25,124 nt of DNA from Aquificales bacterium (GCA_015491275.1 WFWF01000066.1:1-25124), one strand, 5' to 3'. Counted from the first letter of the stretch, positions 1 through 6,645 are shown. A program made the numbers and translations. The notes: generated by a model not told the origin, from the letters alone.

Positions 1-625
1 CAAGCCACTTCTTCCACAGGGTTTTCCATTCGGATTTGAAAAAGTATATGAGGGTTTCCCTTTCCTTTCCGAACTTTCCCTCTTTCACACGGACGGTCCA
101 TATCTCCTTCTCTTCCCCCTCTTCCGTAAGCACCTTCTTTATCTTGATATCCTTTTTCTTTACGCTCAATGCTTCCGAAAGCCTCAATCCCGAACTCACG
201 AGAAATATCGCAAGCAAGTAGTACACGGGATGTTTAGGTTCAAATCCTTCAATGGTTCCCCTGATGGCGGAAAAGATAAGCTCAAGATCATCATCGGAAT
301 AATACTTTTTCTTTCCCTTTTCCTGCTTCCTTTTTGCCCTGTATATATCCTCAAGTGTTTCCGAATCAAACTCCAAAGAATATCCCCTTTGCCCGAGCCA
401 TCTGTAGAACTGTCTTACCGTCTTGAGGATTTCCCTTATTGTGCTTTCCTTCAGCCCTTTTCCTTTGAGGTGTTCGTAGAAAGAAAGGAGTTCCCTCCTG
501 TCAAAGTCCGTCAGGTCGCCGGTATAATCTGTCAAATGCTTAATAAGATACCTCTTAGTATCTACGGTTTTCTTGTCCCGTATCTTGGAAAGTTCTTCAA
601 AATAAATATCTATTAACCAGTCCAC
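1..625 (-). CDS. Tyrosine recombinase/integrase, C-terminus cut by window edge
   Basis: About 208 codons are visible, reading leftward off the window. The N-terminal ~100 residues look like a SAM-like core-binding domain. The catalytic domain begins near residue 108, with the family's Arg box seen as SSGLRLSEAL (Arg148) and a Lys/Gly-rich beta-hairpin stretch near 180. The HxxR and Tyr boxes would lie beyond position 1, so activity cannot be judged. The GTG at 623-625 is chosen because a TGA lies in the same frame two codons upstream and the protein aligns sensibly from MDWLIDIYFEEL. It follows the 37-aa gene with a 3-nt gap, so it is probably translated from the same transcript. It likely integrates or excises the element, or resolves multimers; a phage-type or Xer-like role is equally possible from this fragment. 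Confidence 0.88.
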   Translation of the reverse strand, partial: MDWLIDIYFEELSKIRDKKTVDTKRYLIKHLTDYTGDLTDFDRRELLSFYEHLKGKGLKESTIREILKTVRQFYRWLGQRGYSLEFDSETLEDIYRAKRKQEKGKKKYYSDDDLELIFSAIRGTIEGFEPKHPVYYLLAIFLVSSGLRLSEALSVKKKDIKIKKVLTEEGEEKEIWTVRVKEGKFGKERETLIYFFKSEWKTLWKKWL

Positions 626-628
626 CGG

Positions 629-742
629 TCAGGTTTCTTTCCTTTCCTCTTCTACAGAGGAACGAATGGTCCAGAACAAATAAATCAGAGAAGCACCCAT
701 AACAAGTATACCCGCAACCGCTATAACATCCCTAAGGTCCAT
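629..742 (-). CDS. Small single-span membrane protein, 37 aa
   Basis: This short gene begins with ATG at 740-742 behind a strong GGAGGAAGGAA ribosome site. It encodes MDLRDVIAVAGILVMGASLI, then YLFWTIRSS and a charged tail ending in KET. Residues 6-26 form one hydrophobic helix. It overlaps the end of the upstream 91-aa gene by 11 nt and stops 3 nt before the integrase GTG, which is the arrangement of a translationally coupled operon. Its function is unknown. I do not recognise a family. The position suggests a small membrane partner of the 91-aa protein. Confidence 0.6.
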   Translation of the reverse strand: MDLRDVIAVAGILVMGASLIYLFWTIRSSVEEERKET

Positions 743-1007
743 TTCCTTCCTCCATCTTTTTAATAATATCCATGATAGAAAAATGCAAGCGCAAAATAGC
801 TCCGAGCAGAACTATGGAAACAGGTAAACCTACAATAAAGAGAAAGATCTTCAAACCTTCCAAACCGCTGACAACCAGCCCCGCAAGACCTCCTATCAGG
901 GCAAAGAATCCCGTGAGCAACCAGCCCATAAGCCTTTCATAGTAGGCTTTACGCTCCTTTAATCCTTCCTTGTCCATAGCTTTCATCCTATCATACCACT
1001 TCCTCAA
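732..1007 (-). CDS. Small membrane protein with two helices, unknown
   Basis: The protein has a charged N-terminal region (about 25 residues), two hydrophobic segments at about 28-49 and 52-74, and a short charged C-terminus. The longest reading starts at TTG 1007 (91 aa), which has no good ribosome site. An ATG at 986 (84 aa) follows a GAGGAAG stretch at a rather long distance, so the start is uncertain. It lies first in a minus-strand cluster with the 37-aa gene and the integrase and is divergent from ssb. I recognise no family; a holin-like, immunity or plasmid-maintenance role would be guesswork. Confidence 0.6.
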   Translation of the reverse strand: MRKWYDRMKAMDKEGLKERKAYYERLMGWLLTGFFALIGGLAGLVVSGLEGLKIFLFIVGLPVSIVLLGAILRLHFSIMDIIKKMEEGNGP

Positions 1008-1133
1008 AAATTTTTCAACTTTTTAGACCACAAAGGTGAAGTGTTGAGATACAATAGGTTGAATACACATAAAGCGAGAAACCATTGTTATACAAGGCTT
1101 GCAGATATGACGAGCTTAAATTCTGATGCTTAG

Positions 1134-1174
1134 TCTTACACTACAAAGCATTAATGCGGATATGTAGTGTAAGA
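1134..1174. promoter_or_regulatory. 12-bp perfect inverted repeat, candidate operator (copy 1)
   Basis: TCTTACACTACA at 1134-1145 is repeated as its exact reverse complement at 1163-1174, separated by 17 nt. The spacer contains the palindrome GCATTAATGC. The same arm sequence recurs at 2416-2458, so the sequence itself and not only the pairing is conserved. This suggests a DNA-binding protein's operator more than an RNA stem, although transcripts starting upstream could also form a 12-bp stem. Confidence 0.7.
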
Positions 1175-1186
1175 AGACCGGAATGA

Positions 1187-1206
1187 AGGCAGGCGATTGC
1201 CTGCCT
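1187..1206 (+). other. Leader hairpin before ssb, 8-bp stem, 4-nt loop
   Basis: AGGCAGGC pairs perfectly with GCCTGCCT across the loop GATT. It sits 12 nt after the inverted repeat and 34 nt before the ssb ATG. It has no U-run after it, so it does not look like an intrinsic terminator. It belongs to the leader hairpin series also seen at 2472, 2848, 3976 and 7350. Confidence 0.65.
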
Positions 1207-1240
1207 CAAACTTTGAAAACCTTAAAGGAGGTGTGTAAAC

Positions 1241-1591
1241 ATGCTAAACAAGGTTCTTCTTGAAGGAAGGCTCGTAAGGGATCCGGTTCTCAGGTTTCTA
1301 CCTTTGGGAACACCCGTGGCTGAAATAACGCTTGCTAACAGCAAACATTATAGAGCTGAGGATGGTTGGAAAGAAAAAGTCAACTTTATAGATGCTAAAG
1401 CTTATGGTTCGGTAGGAAAGGCTCTGGTAGAAAAACTTAACAAGGGAGACAGGATAATCATTGAAGGTGAAATTGTTCAAGAAATTTGGGAAAAAGATGG
1501 CAAAAAAGTTTCAAAATTCAGGATTGTGATTGGTAACTTCAAGATACTTCAAAGAGTTGAACGTGAAGTTCAAGAAAATGTTAGCTCTTGA
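1241..1591 (+). CDS. ssb: Single-stranded DNA-binding protein (SSB)
   Basis: The 116-aa protein is a bacterial-type OB-fold SSB: the N-terminal LNKVLLEGRLVRDPVLR, the central VNFIDAKAYG strand and GDRIIIEGEI are typical family positions. It is short, and it lacks the flexible tail and the acidic DDDIPF-type C-terminal tip that recruits partner proteins in chromosomal SSBs; it ends in VQENVSS. SSB coats single-stranded DNA during replication, recombination or after conjugative entry. The ATG follows AAAGGAGGTG at good spacing. It opens the plus-strand module with the methyltransferase, annealing protein and nuclease. The lost tip suggests an element-specific SSB that may not recruit host partners in the usual way. 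Confidence 0.92.
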   Translation: MLNKVLLEGRLVRDPVLRFLPLGTPVAEITLANSKHYRAEDGWKEKVNFIDAKAYGSVGKALVEKLNKGDRIIIEGEIVQEIWEKDGKKVSKFRIVIGNFKILQRVEREVQENVSS

Positions 1592-1627
1592 TCGTTTTTC
1601 AATATTTCTTTCCTGGAGGTTATTCAC

Positions 1628-2437
1628 ATGGCCAAAATAAAACTCAAAGAAGGAACTATATTCAACGGAGATGTTTTAAAAGTCTTATCGGAGAAAATAT
1701 CTCCATACACAGCAGACCTTATCTTTACAAGCCCGCCCTACAATATAGGTAAGGACTACGGAGTGTATAAGGACAATCTTGGGTTTGATACCTTCTTTGG
1801 ATGGATGAGAGAAGTTTTAAAGGGTGTTTCAGAAAAACTGAAAGGACTGGGCTTTATGGTTCTTAATATACCTGAAAGTGTTACTGTTAAAGGAATGAAA
1901 ATACCCTTTGCCTTTGAAATACAAAAGATACTTGAAAGGTTCGGAGAGCTTGAATATTACGGAAAAATTATCTGGAAAAAAGGTGTTTTCTCCAGAGCCT
2001 TTGTAACCGAAGTAGATATGAAAATAACTTCCCCGCCGCTCTATGAAACTTTTGAAGTCCTTCTGGTATACAGAAAGAAACCCTCTTCCCGTAACAGAGC
2101 TTTAAAGTGTAGACAAATTGAATATTCGGAATTTCTGACTTATGCTAATCCTGTTTGGGAAGTAACACCCGATATTACAAGAAGATACTACCACCCGGCT
2201 CCTTTTCCCTTAGAACTGCCTCAGCGTGTAATAAGGCATTTTACCGTGAAGGGTGAAACTGTCCTTGATCCCTTCATGGGTATAGGCACAACACTCCTTG
2301 CGGCTTTGATAGAAGGTAGAAAGTTCATAGGTATAGAACTGAATCCCGTGTATGTAGAGCACTTTCTCATAGATTATGAAACCTTTAAAAAGCATATGAC
2401 TCTGAAAAAAAGCAATCTTACACTACACCACATCTAA
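1628..2437 (+). CDS. DNA (N4-cytosine or N6-adenine) methyltransferase, beta class
   Basis: The 269-aa protein has the methyltransferase motifs in beta-class order: catalytic motif IV TSPPY at residues 34-38, a motif X-like HPAPFP at 189-194, SAM-binding motif I DPFMGIGTT at 214-222, followed by FIGIELNP at 233-240. It transfers a methyl group from SAM to an amino nitrogen of C or A in DNA. TSPPY does not separate N4-C from N6-A with certainty. No restriction endonuclease is adjacent, so it is probably a solitary enzyme that may protect the element from host restriction or regulate it. The ATG follows CTGGAGG. Its last codons contain the left arm of the second inverted repeat. Confidence 0.9.
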   Translation: MAKIKLKEGTIFNGDVLKVLSEKISPYTADLIFTSPPYNIGKDYGVYKDNLGFDTFFGWMREVLKGVSEKLKGLGFMVLNIPESVTVKGMKIPFAFEIQKILERFGELEYYGKIIWKKGVFSRAFVTEVDMKITSPPLYETFEVLLVYRKKPSSRNRALKCRQIEYSEFLTYANPVWEVTPDITRRYYHPAPFPLELPQRVIRHFTVKGETVLDPFMGIGTTLLAALIEGRKFIGIELNPVYVEHFLIDYETFKKHMTLKKSNLTLHHI

Positions 2438-2458
2438 AAAGACTAAAGTAGTGTAAGA
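2416..2458. promoter_or_regulatory. 11-bp perfect inverted repeat, candidate operator (copy 2)
   Basis: TCTTACACTAC at 2416-2426 and its reverse complement at 2448-2458 are separated by 21 nt. The left arm lies inside the end of the methyltransferase gene, the right arm in the gap. The arms are the same sequence as at 1134-1174. It likely controls a promoter for the 2519 gene and those downstream, or mRNA processing. Confidence 0.7.
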
Positions 2459-2471
2459 AACCCCTAACCGA

Positions 2472-2491
2472 AGGGAGACATTCGTCTCCCT
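2472..2491 (+). other. Leader hairpin, 8-bp stem, 4-nt loop
   Basis: AGGGAGAC pairs with GTCTCCCT across ATTC. It lies 13 nt after the second inverted repeat and 27 nt before the next ATG. The same layout (inverted repeat, hairpin, AAGGAGG, ATG) precedes ssb, with a different stem sequence. There is no U-run. Confidence 0.65.
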
Positions 2492-2518
2492 CACTATTCC
2501 CTCAAGGAGGTTAGAGCC

Positions 2519-2836
2519 ATGATTAGAAACAACTTACTGTGTATGCCGATCGTTGATGAAATCGGAGGAACAATTTTCGTACCTGATGGTTTCCGCCTTT
2601 CGGAGATAGAAACAGGTAGAGTAAGTTATCTATCCTTCAGGCGTTCTTCCGAAGGAGTTTGGGAAACTCTGACTATGAGCTTTTACACAAAAGACTTTAA
2701 AGTTATCGTCTATCACATTGAGTATACAAAAGAAGTGGTAGAGAAAGATTTATCTCACGCGTTTTATACCCAAGAATTTGCAACATTTGATCAGCTTAAA
2801 AATTTCTTCAGAGTTGAACTGGCAAAAGCGGGGTAA
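2519..2836 (+). CDS. Hypothetical protein, 105 aa
   Basis: The ATG is preceded by CAAGGAGG at 8 nt. The protein is soluble, mixed alpha/beta in look, with no cysteine motif (one Cys near the N-terminus) and no membrane segment. It has a Tyr/Phe-rich centre and ends in a short basic helix. I do not recognise it. It is the first gene after the second operator-like repeat and sits ahead of the annealing protein, so it may act in the same recombination module. Confidence 0.7.
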   Translation: MIRNNLLCMPIVDEIGGTIFVPDGFRLSEIETGRVSYLSFRRSSEGVWETLTMSFYTKDFKVIVYHIEYTKEVVEKDLSHAFYTQEFATFDQLKNFFRVELAKAG

Positions 2837-2847
2837 AAGCAAGGTGA

Positions 2848-2867
2848 AGGGGAGCTGAGGCTCCCCT
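2848..2867 (+). other. Intercistronic hairpin, 8-bp stem, 4-nt loop
   Basis: AGGGGAGC pairs with GCTCCCCT across TGAG. It is between the 105-aa gene and the annealing-protein gene, followed by a short CTTCTC stretch and then AGGGAGGTG. A weak terminator is possible, but the short pyrimidine stretch is not a U-run, and the position matches the other leader hairpins. Confidence 0.65.
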
Positions 2868-2901
2868 CTTCTCAATAAAAAACCTTAGGGAGGTGTAAGC
2901 G

Positions 2902-3606
2902 ATGGAGAATTCTATTGTTAAGCTTCAGGCACCCGCACCTATACCTCAGGAGGCAACCTTTACCGACATACTTCAAAAGACAAAAAGCAGGCTTGAGGAG
3001 CTAATCAGAAGCAACCCGGACGCCGTAATGGAAATAAACGGTAGGTACGAGATAACAAGACCCGTTGCCCTTGCCATCAAAGGTTTCATAAGGGATACCA
3101 TTCTTGCAATTGGAGGAAGTGTGAAATTTTCCGCATCACAGCCCCAGGTTATAGAAGAGACTCAAGAACTCACCGTAAAAGTTGAATGTCTTATATCACT
3201 GCCGAACGGACAAATCTTGGAAGAGTCCGCTCTCGGAAGTTGCTCTATGGGAGAGATTTCCGCAAAAAACGAGAAGAACATAAGGACCTACCATGATGCT
3301 GTGGCCACTGCGGAGACCAGAGCTATAAAGAGACTCATAGAACACATACTCGGGGAGGATGTGATAAACAAGCTTATATTTGAGGTTAAAGGCAGTTTTG
3401 AACCTCAGGACAAAGAGGAGCTGATAAAGAGGATTCTTGAAAGGGTCAAAAGAATAAACGAGCAGAGACAGAAGAAGGGTAAAAAGCCACTCACAGTGAA
3501 GTTCTTTATTGAAGAGGCACGGAAGAGAGGATGGATAAAGTCAAAAGGAAGCTCTCTTGAAAATCTAACAGAGGAAGAGCTCAAGAGGATCCTTAAAGGT
3601 CTGTAA
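2902..3606 (+). CDS. Candidate single-strand annealing protein (Rad52/Erf-like)
   Basis: The 234-aa protein contains a helix with HDAVATAETRAIKRLIEHIL at residues 131-150. This resembles the Ala-x-Thr-x-Ala...Arg-Ala-x-(Lys/Asn)-Arg segment of Rad52-superfamily and Erf-like annealing proteins. The preceding region (70-120) could supply the beta-sheet of that fold. The C-terminal ~65 residues are a basic, helical tail that looks like a separate DNA- or SSB-contacting part. Such proteins anneal complementary single strands and usually work with a 5'-3' exonuclease and an SSB. Both occur in this operon: SSB upstream and a Cas4-like nuclease one gene downstream. The start has AGGGAGGTG nearby. 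The family call is by motif and context only, so it remains a candidate. Confidence 0.6.
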   Translation: MENSIVKLQAPAPIPQEATFTDILQKTKSRLEELIRSNPDAVMEINGRYEITRPVALAIKGFIRDTILAIGGSVKFSASQPQVIEETQELTVKVECLISLPNGQILEESALGSCSMGEISAKNEKNIRTYHDAVATAETRAIKRLIEHILGEDVINKLIFEVKGSFEPQDKEELIKRILERVKRINEQRQKKGKKPLTVKFFIEEARKRGWIKSKGSSLENLTEEELKRILKGL

Positions 3607-3629
3607 AAAACCTATAAGGAGGGAATGAG

Positions 3630-3971
3630 ATGAAGGATTTTGTAGTCAGGGTTGAAGCTCCTTTTCAGCCTGCCCGTGACCTTGTCTGTGATTTCTGCGG
3701 AGAACCACTTGAATACCCCTTCTATGCCTATATAAGCGTTCGTGGTAAAGAGATGTATCTCATGGAGTACTTCTGCGAAAAGTGCCTGAGTGTCTTCAAA
3801 GCTAAAGAGGTGGTGGATATAAAAGATGCGGACGAAGCTGTCAGAGATACTATATACGCAAACCTGAGGATGCCTTATCATGGTGTAATCGTTGAGGTCA
3901 GAGATATGGAAGAAGCTTCTTTCCTGATAAACAATCCTTTTCTGATATACCTCTGGGGAGAAAAATTCTGA
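3630..3971 (+). CDS. Zinc-ribbon-like small protein, 113 aa
   Basis: Cys20-x2-Cys23 and Cys49-x2-Cys52 (VCDFC and FCEKC) form a four-cysteine zinc ribbon in the first half. The second half is acidic and has no recognised domain. ATAAGGAGGG stands just upstream of the ATG. It lies between the annealing protein and the nuclease, so it may be a DNA-binding or bridging factor for that pair. No known family recognised. Confidence 0.7.
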   Translation: MKDFVVRVEAPFQPARDLVCDFCGEPLEYPFYAYISVRGKEMYLMEYFCEKCLSVFKAKEVVDIKDADEAVRDTIYANLRMPYHGVIVEVRDMEEASFLINNPFLIYLWGEKF

Positions 3972-3975
3972 ACGA

Positions 3976-3991
3976 GGGGGCATCCGCCCCC
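3976..3991 (+). other. Intercistronic GC hairpin before the nuclease gene
   Basis: GGGGGC pairs with GCCCCC across ATCC (6 bp, all G-C). It begins 4 nt after the upstream stop codon and stands before TTAGGAGG and the nuclease ATG. It is not followed by a U-run. Confidence 0.6.
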
Positions 3992-4025
3992 GACCGCCAT
4001 TAAAAACTTTTAGGAGGTAAAAGCT

Positions 4026-5066
4026 ATGGAAGTGATAAAGATTATTGAAGAGGCTAAGAAAAGTCTTGTCAGAAAAGCACAAGAAACATTCAACAGGAGC
4101 GAAAGCTATATATACCTTCACGAACTCCTTCAATGCCCTTTAAAAATAGAGCTTGAAGGCAAATACGGGGAACTTATAGAGCCGGAAAAGATAAACGAGA
4201 TAGTGGACGGGTTCCTCACGGAAGATTTCCTCACGAGATTCTCGGGGACATCCATGGTTAACAACTACCTCTTTATATCCGACAGGACCGTGAACGGCAA
4301 AAGGATAGCCACTCATGTGGACCTCTTCTCTGAGAGACTCGCTCTTGAAATAAAAACACCCACATTTACATTCCCCAAGGGTGAAGTACCCGTTGAAAAA
4401 GAATATTACACAGAAGGAGAGGCTGACCTCTTTAACATACCGGAAAACTACATACTTCAGGCAAGGCTCCAGTGTTTGCTCCTCAGGGACAGGCATCCCG
4501 ACATAGAGTATTTCCTTGCTCTCAAGACCACCACGAAGGTTTACTCACCCGATCTAATGAGGGTAAGAATGAAGAAGGTTTGGATAGTGAAGAAGGTCCA
4601 ACCGCTGACAGAAGAAGAATTTGAGAAAGTTATAAGGGATTACCTTAACAGGAAGATTGAAGGACTTCCCGGGTGGAGCTGGGAATGCAGATACTGTCCC
4701 TTCTACAGGAACACAATATGTGAAGGTAAGCAGAAGGAAGAAGTAGTTAATGAGGAGGAAGTCCTCAGGCTCTACGCTGAGTACCTCAGGAAGAAAGAAG
4801 AGCTTGCAAACCTTGAGAATACACTCAAGCTCATGCTCAAAGGGAGAAGCGTTCAGATGGAAGGCAGGGTAATAGGCTACGTTGAAAGGGAAAGTGTTAA
4901 GTGGGACATTGAGAAACTTAAAGAGGTGTGTGAGAAAGACGAGCTGTGCAGGTTTGTAACAATAAACTGGAGAAGACATAAGGAAATAGAAGAAATTCTT
5001 GAAGCCAAAGGCCTTGATCCCGAAAAGTTCAGGGATAAACAGATCAAGAGGGAGTTTAAACTTTGA
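4026..5066 (+). CDS. Cas4/RecB-like PD-(D/E)xK nuclease with Fe-S cysteines
   Basis: The 346-aa protein shows the Cas4/RecB-family layout: Cys37 (LLQCPLK), His97 and Asp99 (ATHVDL), Glu108-x-Lys110 (LEIK), Gln145 in the QARLQ helix, then Cys221, Cys224 and Cys232 (CRYC...IC). One N-terminal and three C-terminal cysteines are the pattern of the [4Fe-4S] cluster in Cas4 and AddB-type nucleases. The last ~100 residues form an extra helical and beta region not part of minimal Cas4. No cas1, cas2 or CRISPR repeats are in the window, so a role as the exonuclease partner of the annealing protein is more likely than CRISPR adaptation. The ATG follows TTAGGAGG. Confidence 0.85.
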   Translation: MEVIKIIEEAKKSLVRKAQETFNRSESYIYLHELLQCPLKIELEGKYGELIEPEKINEIVDGFLTEDFLTRFSGTSMVNNYLFISDRTVNGKRIATHVDLFSERLALEIKTPTFTFPKGEVPVEKEYYTEGEADLFNIPENYILQARLQCLLLRDRHPDIEYFLALKTTTKVYSPDLMRVRMKKVWIVKKVQPLTEEEFEKVIRDYLNRKIEGLPGWSWECRYCPFYRNTICEGKQKEEVVNEEEVLRLYAEYLRKKEELANLENTLKLMLKGRSVQMEGRVIGYVERESVKWDIEKLKEVCEKDELCRFVTINWRRHKEIEEILEAKGLDPEKFRDKQIKREFKL

Positions 5067-5082
5067 TACGGGAGGAGTATCA
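5064..5082 (+). promoter_or_regulatory. Stop/SD/start hairpin with Shine-Dalgarno in the loop
   Basis: TGATAC (5064-5069) pairs with GTATCA (5077-5082). The left arm includes the TGA stop of the nuclease gene, the loop GGGAGGA is the ribosome site, and the right arm ends on the A of the next ATG. The 6-bp AU-rich stem is weak for a thermophile, so it may only shape spacing or re-initiation. Confidence 0.4.
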
Positions 5083-5606
5083 TGATAGAAACAATGAATG
5101 TGCTCGTTCTTGACGGAACAGAAGTTGCGGAGGTGCTTGAAGGTGAACACGACACGGGGGCGGTGATTACCGCCCTCGGAAAGAGCTTTACGCTGATACC
5201 ACTTATACCGGAAAAAGAGTTTGAAGAGCTGGAAAGGAAAATAGCATTACTGATGAATACGGTTGAAATAATACCTGCGGACGGATTGGACGGGGAAGCC
5301 ATGTATAAACTGGGAAAGCTCGGATTTAGGGGCGGTAAAGTAGCTCTTGCACCTCGCCTCTCGAAAGACCTTGCAGATAGTATCCTTCAGGTGGGTTTTG
5401 CCTTGTACCCTAAGGAAGTAGTTTTCTGCAATACCTTCGGTTATGAGGTTAGAATCCCCAATCTCTCAAAAGGTAGGCTGGGTTTCGCCGTTCATTATCC
5501 CATGTACGAGGTATTTGATGTGAGGGAGTTCTTTGAAGAAGCCTTCAAAACTGTAAGGAGGTGGGTTGAAAAATGGAAAAACAACGCAGGTTTGAAGAAC
5601 TTGTAA
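5082..5606 (+). CDS. Hypothetical protein, 174 aa
   Basis: A soluble protein with no recognised motif. It has an N-terminal beta-rich segment (MNVLVLDGTEVAEVLEG), a central stretch with repeated small-residue turns, and a C-terminal basic amphipathic helix (EEAFKTVRRWVEKWKNN). The start at 5082 fits GGAGG at 5 nt; an ATG at 5094 is possible. The next gene starts 34 nt before this one ends, with its ribosome site inside this gene. Placement right after the nuclease suggests a role in the same DNA-processing module. Confidence 0.7.
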   Translation: MIETMNVLVLDGTEVAEVLEGEHDTGAVITALGKSFTLIPLIPEKEFEELERKIALLMNTVEIIPADGLDGEAMYKLGKLGFRGGKVALAPRLSKDLADSILQVGFALYPKEVVFCNTFGYEVRIPNLSKGRLGFAVHYPMYEVFDVREFFEEAFKTVRRWVEKWKNNAGLKNL

Positions 5607-6034
5607 AGAGTATGCCTTGGGCGGGTTTTGAGGAGATATACAAGATATTGAGGGAAGAGTGTGAAAATAAGCAGAAAAAGTGGGACCTTGATATTAACAG
5701 ATATACTTTGTTGGAAACCTTCCTTTTCTGGGTAAATGAAGAAAGGATAGAATGTCCCGCATGCGGTACAATCCACTACAGGACGGAGTGTGAAGTAAAA
5801 TACACGAGGGGTGTATACATCTACAGGACTCCTTGCGGTGCTACCTTGGAAGTCGGGGAAAAAGAGGTTCTCCTTTGTCCCGTATGTCTTGAACCTTCCG
5901 AAGATTTTAAATATGAGTTTGACGAGGAAAATACCTACTTTAAGGTTAAGTTATCTTGTGGTCATATTGTGAATGAGAACACTCTCAGCAAGAACATATT
6001 CCTTCAAAAAGAAGTAAGGCTTAAAAAACAATGA
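5573..6034 (+). CDS. Multi-cysteine zinc-binding protein, 153 aa
   Basis: Two likely zinc ribbons are visible: Cys61-x2-Cys64 with Cys73 and Cys88, and Cys102-x2-Cys105 with Cys129 and His131 (CPACG, CPVC, SCGH). The N-terminal 50 residues are helical and charged. The ATG is preceded by AAGGAGGTG inside the end of the previous gene. The final codons overlap the next gene as ATGA, so translation is coupled. It may bind nucleic acid; no family recognised. Confidence 0.75.
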   Translation: MEKQRRFEELVKSMPWAGFEEIYKILREECENKQKKWDLDINRYTLLETFLFWVNEERIECPACGTIHYRTECEVKYTRGVYIYRTPCGATLEVGEKEVLLCPVCLEPSEDFKYEFDEENTYFKVKLSCGHIVNENTLSKNIFLQKEVRLKKQ

Positions 6035-6555
6035 AGCTTATTATCATTGCATTTGTTTTTGCCACATTCACTCTTTTGACCGGCACCTTTGCTTATTTAA
6101 TATATAGACGCACAAAAGAAGTAGTTGAAAAAATGGGTGTAAGCTCGGGGGCTACAAAATTTGTATTAGGTATGGAAGGCGGGTGCCTTGCCTGTTTGTT
6201 CATAGTATCCGCAGCAGTACCGTTAATAATAGCCGCAAAGATGCTTTCGCAATTTTTCAGCATCAGTATAATTTACGAGATAATCACAGAAGTAATCTTT
6301 GAAGTTTTAAGGGAAAAACCATACATACTTACAGTTTTCTATATGTTCTACGGTATAACAAGCGCTGCTGTTAATATATTTTTGGGAATACGCATAAAGG
6401 AAACCATCGTATTAATAATAATATCGGGTTTAATAGCCGCTATCTTGCACACTGGGCTATTCAATCATCTATCAAGCGAGGATAAAAAACTAATACCGCT
6501 ATTTTTATTTAGTTCATCTATGGTTTCGCTGAGGTTATACTTCGGTTTGAAATAA
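6031..6555 (+). CDS. Polytopic membrane protein, about four helices, unknown
   Basis: The 174-aa protein begins with a hydrophobic helix (residues 2-25) and has further hydrophobic segments near 52-75, 97-118 and 122-143, with one more around 153-170. It starts in an ATGA overlap with the preceding zinc-protein gene. It is the last gene of the plus-strand module and is followed by a strong hairpin. No conserved motif or known family. It might be an entry-exclusion, immunity or maintenance protein, but nothing in the sequence decides this. Confidence 0.65.
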   Translation: MKLIIIAFVFATFTLLTGTFAYLIYRRTKEVVEKMGVSSGATKFVLGMEGGCLACLFIVSAAVPLIIAAKMLSQFFSISIIYEIITEVIFEVLREKPYILTVFYMFYGITSAAVNIFLGIRIKETIVLIIISGLIAAILHTGLFNHLSSEDKKLIPLFLFSSSMVSLRLYFGLK

Positions 6556-6561
6556 TTGGGG

Positions 6562-6584
6562 AGGGGACTCGCCGAGAGTCCCCT
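6562..6584. terminator. Strong hairpin between convergent genes, possible terminator
   Basis: AGGGGACTC pairs with GAGTCCCCT (9 bp) across GCCGA. It lies 6 nt after the last plus-strand stop and 60 nt beyond the end of the minus-strand gene, where a bidirectional terminator would be expected. Neither side has a clean U-run, so termination is inferred from position and stem strength. Confidence 0.5.
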
Positions 6585-6633
6585 AAACTTGACGATTCAA
6601 CTCACACCCTCTTGACCTGACACCCTTACCTTA

Positions 6634-6645
6634 GGCAGGCACCTC
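6634..6645. repeat. 12-bp inverted repeat, left copy
   Basis: GGCAGGCACCTC here is the exact reverse complement of 7454-7465. The copy overlaps the TGA stop of the 226-aa gene. The two copies bracket the gene and its leader, 832 bp outer to outer. They could be termini of a small insertion or complementary 5' and 3' mRNA ends. Confidence 0.6.

Larger units (their letters stand above)
1008..1240. promoter_or_regulatory. Divergent intergenic control region between integrase cluster and ssb
   Basis: This 233-bp gap has no convincing ORF. It should hold promoters for the leftward integrase cluster and for the rightward ssb operon, but I cannot pick a clear -35/-10 pair on either strand. It contains a 12-bp perfect inverted repeat (1134-1174), a small 10-bp palindrome inside that repeat's spacer (1148-1157), and an 8-bp-stem hairpin (1187-1206) just before the ssb ribosome site AAAGGAGGTG. 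These are listed separately. Confidence 0.6.

Noticed and set aside
36..616. Two plus-strand ORFs (61 and 128 aa)
   Set aside because: They are opposite-strand shadows of the integrase, whose minus frame is open and shows the GLRLSEAL box.
4026..5066. CRISPR-Cas adaptation locus suggested by the Cas4-like nuclease
   Set aside because: No cas1, cas2, effector genes or repeat-spacer arrays are in the window; the annealing protein and SSB give a better context.
6562..6584. Clear rho-independent terminator
   Set aside because: The stem is strong, but neither strand has a U-run after it, so it is kept only as a possible terminator.
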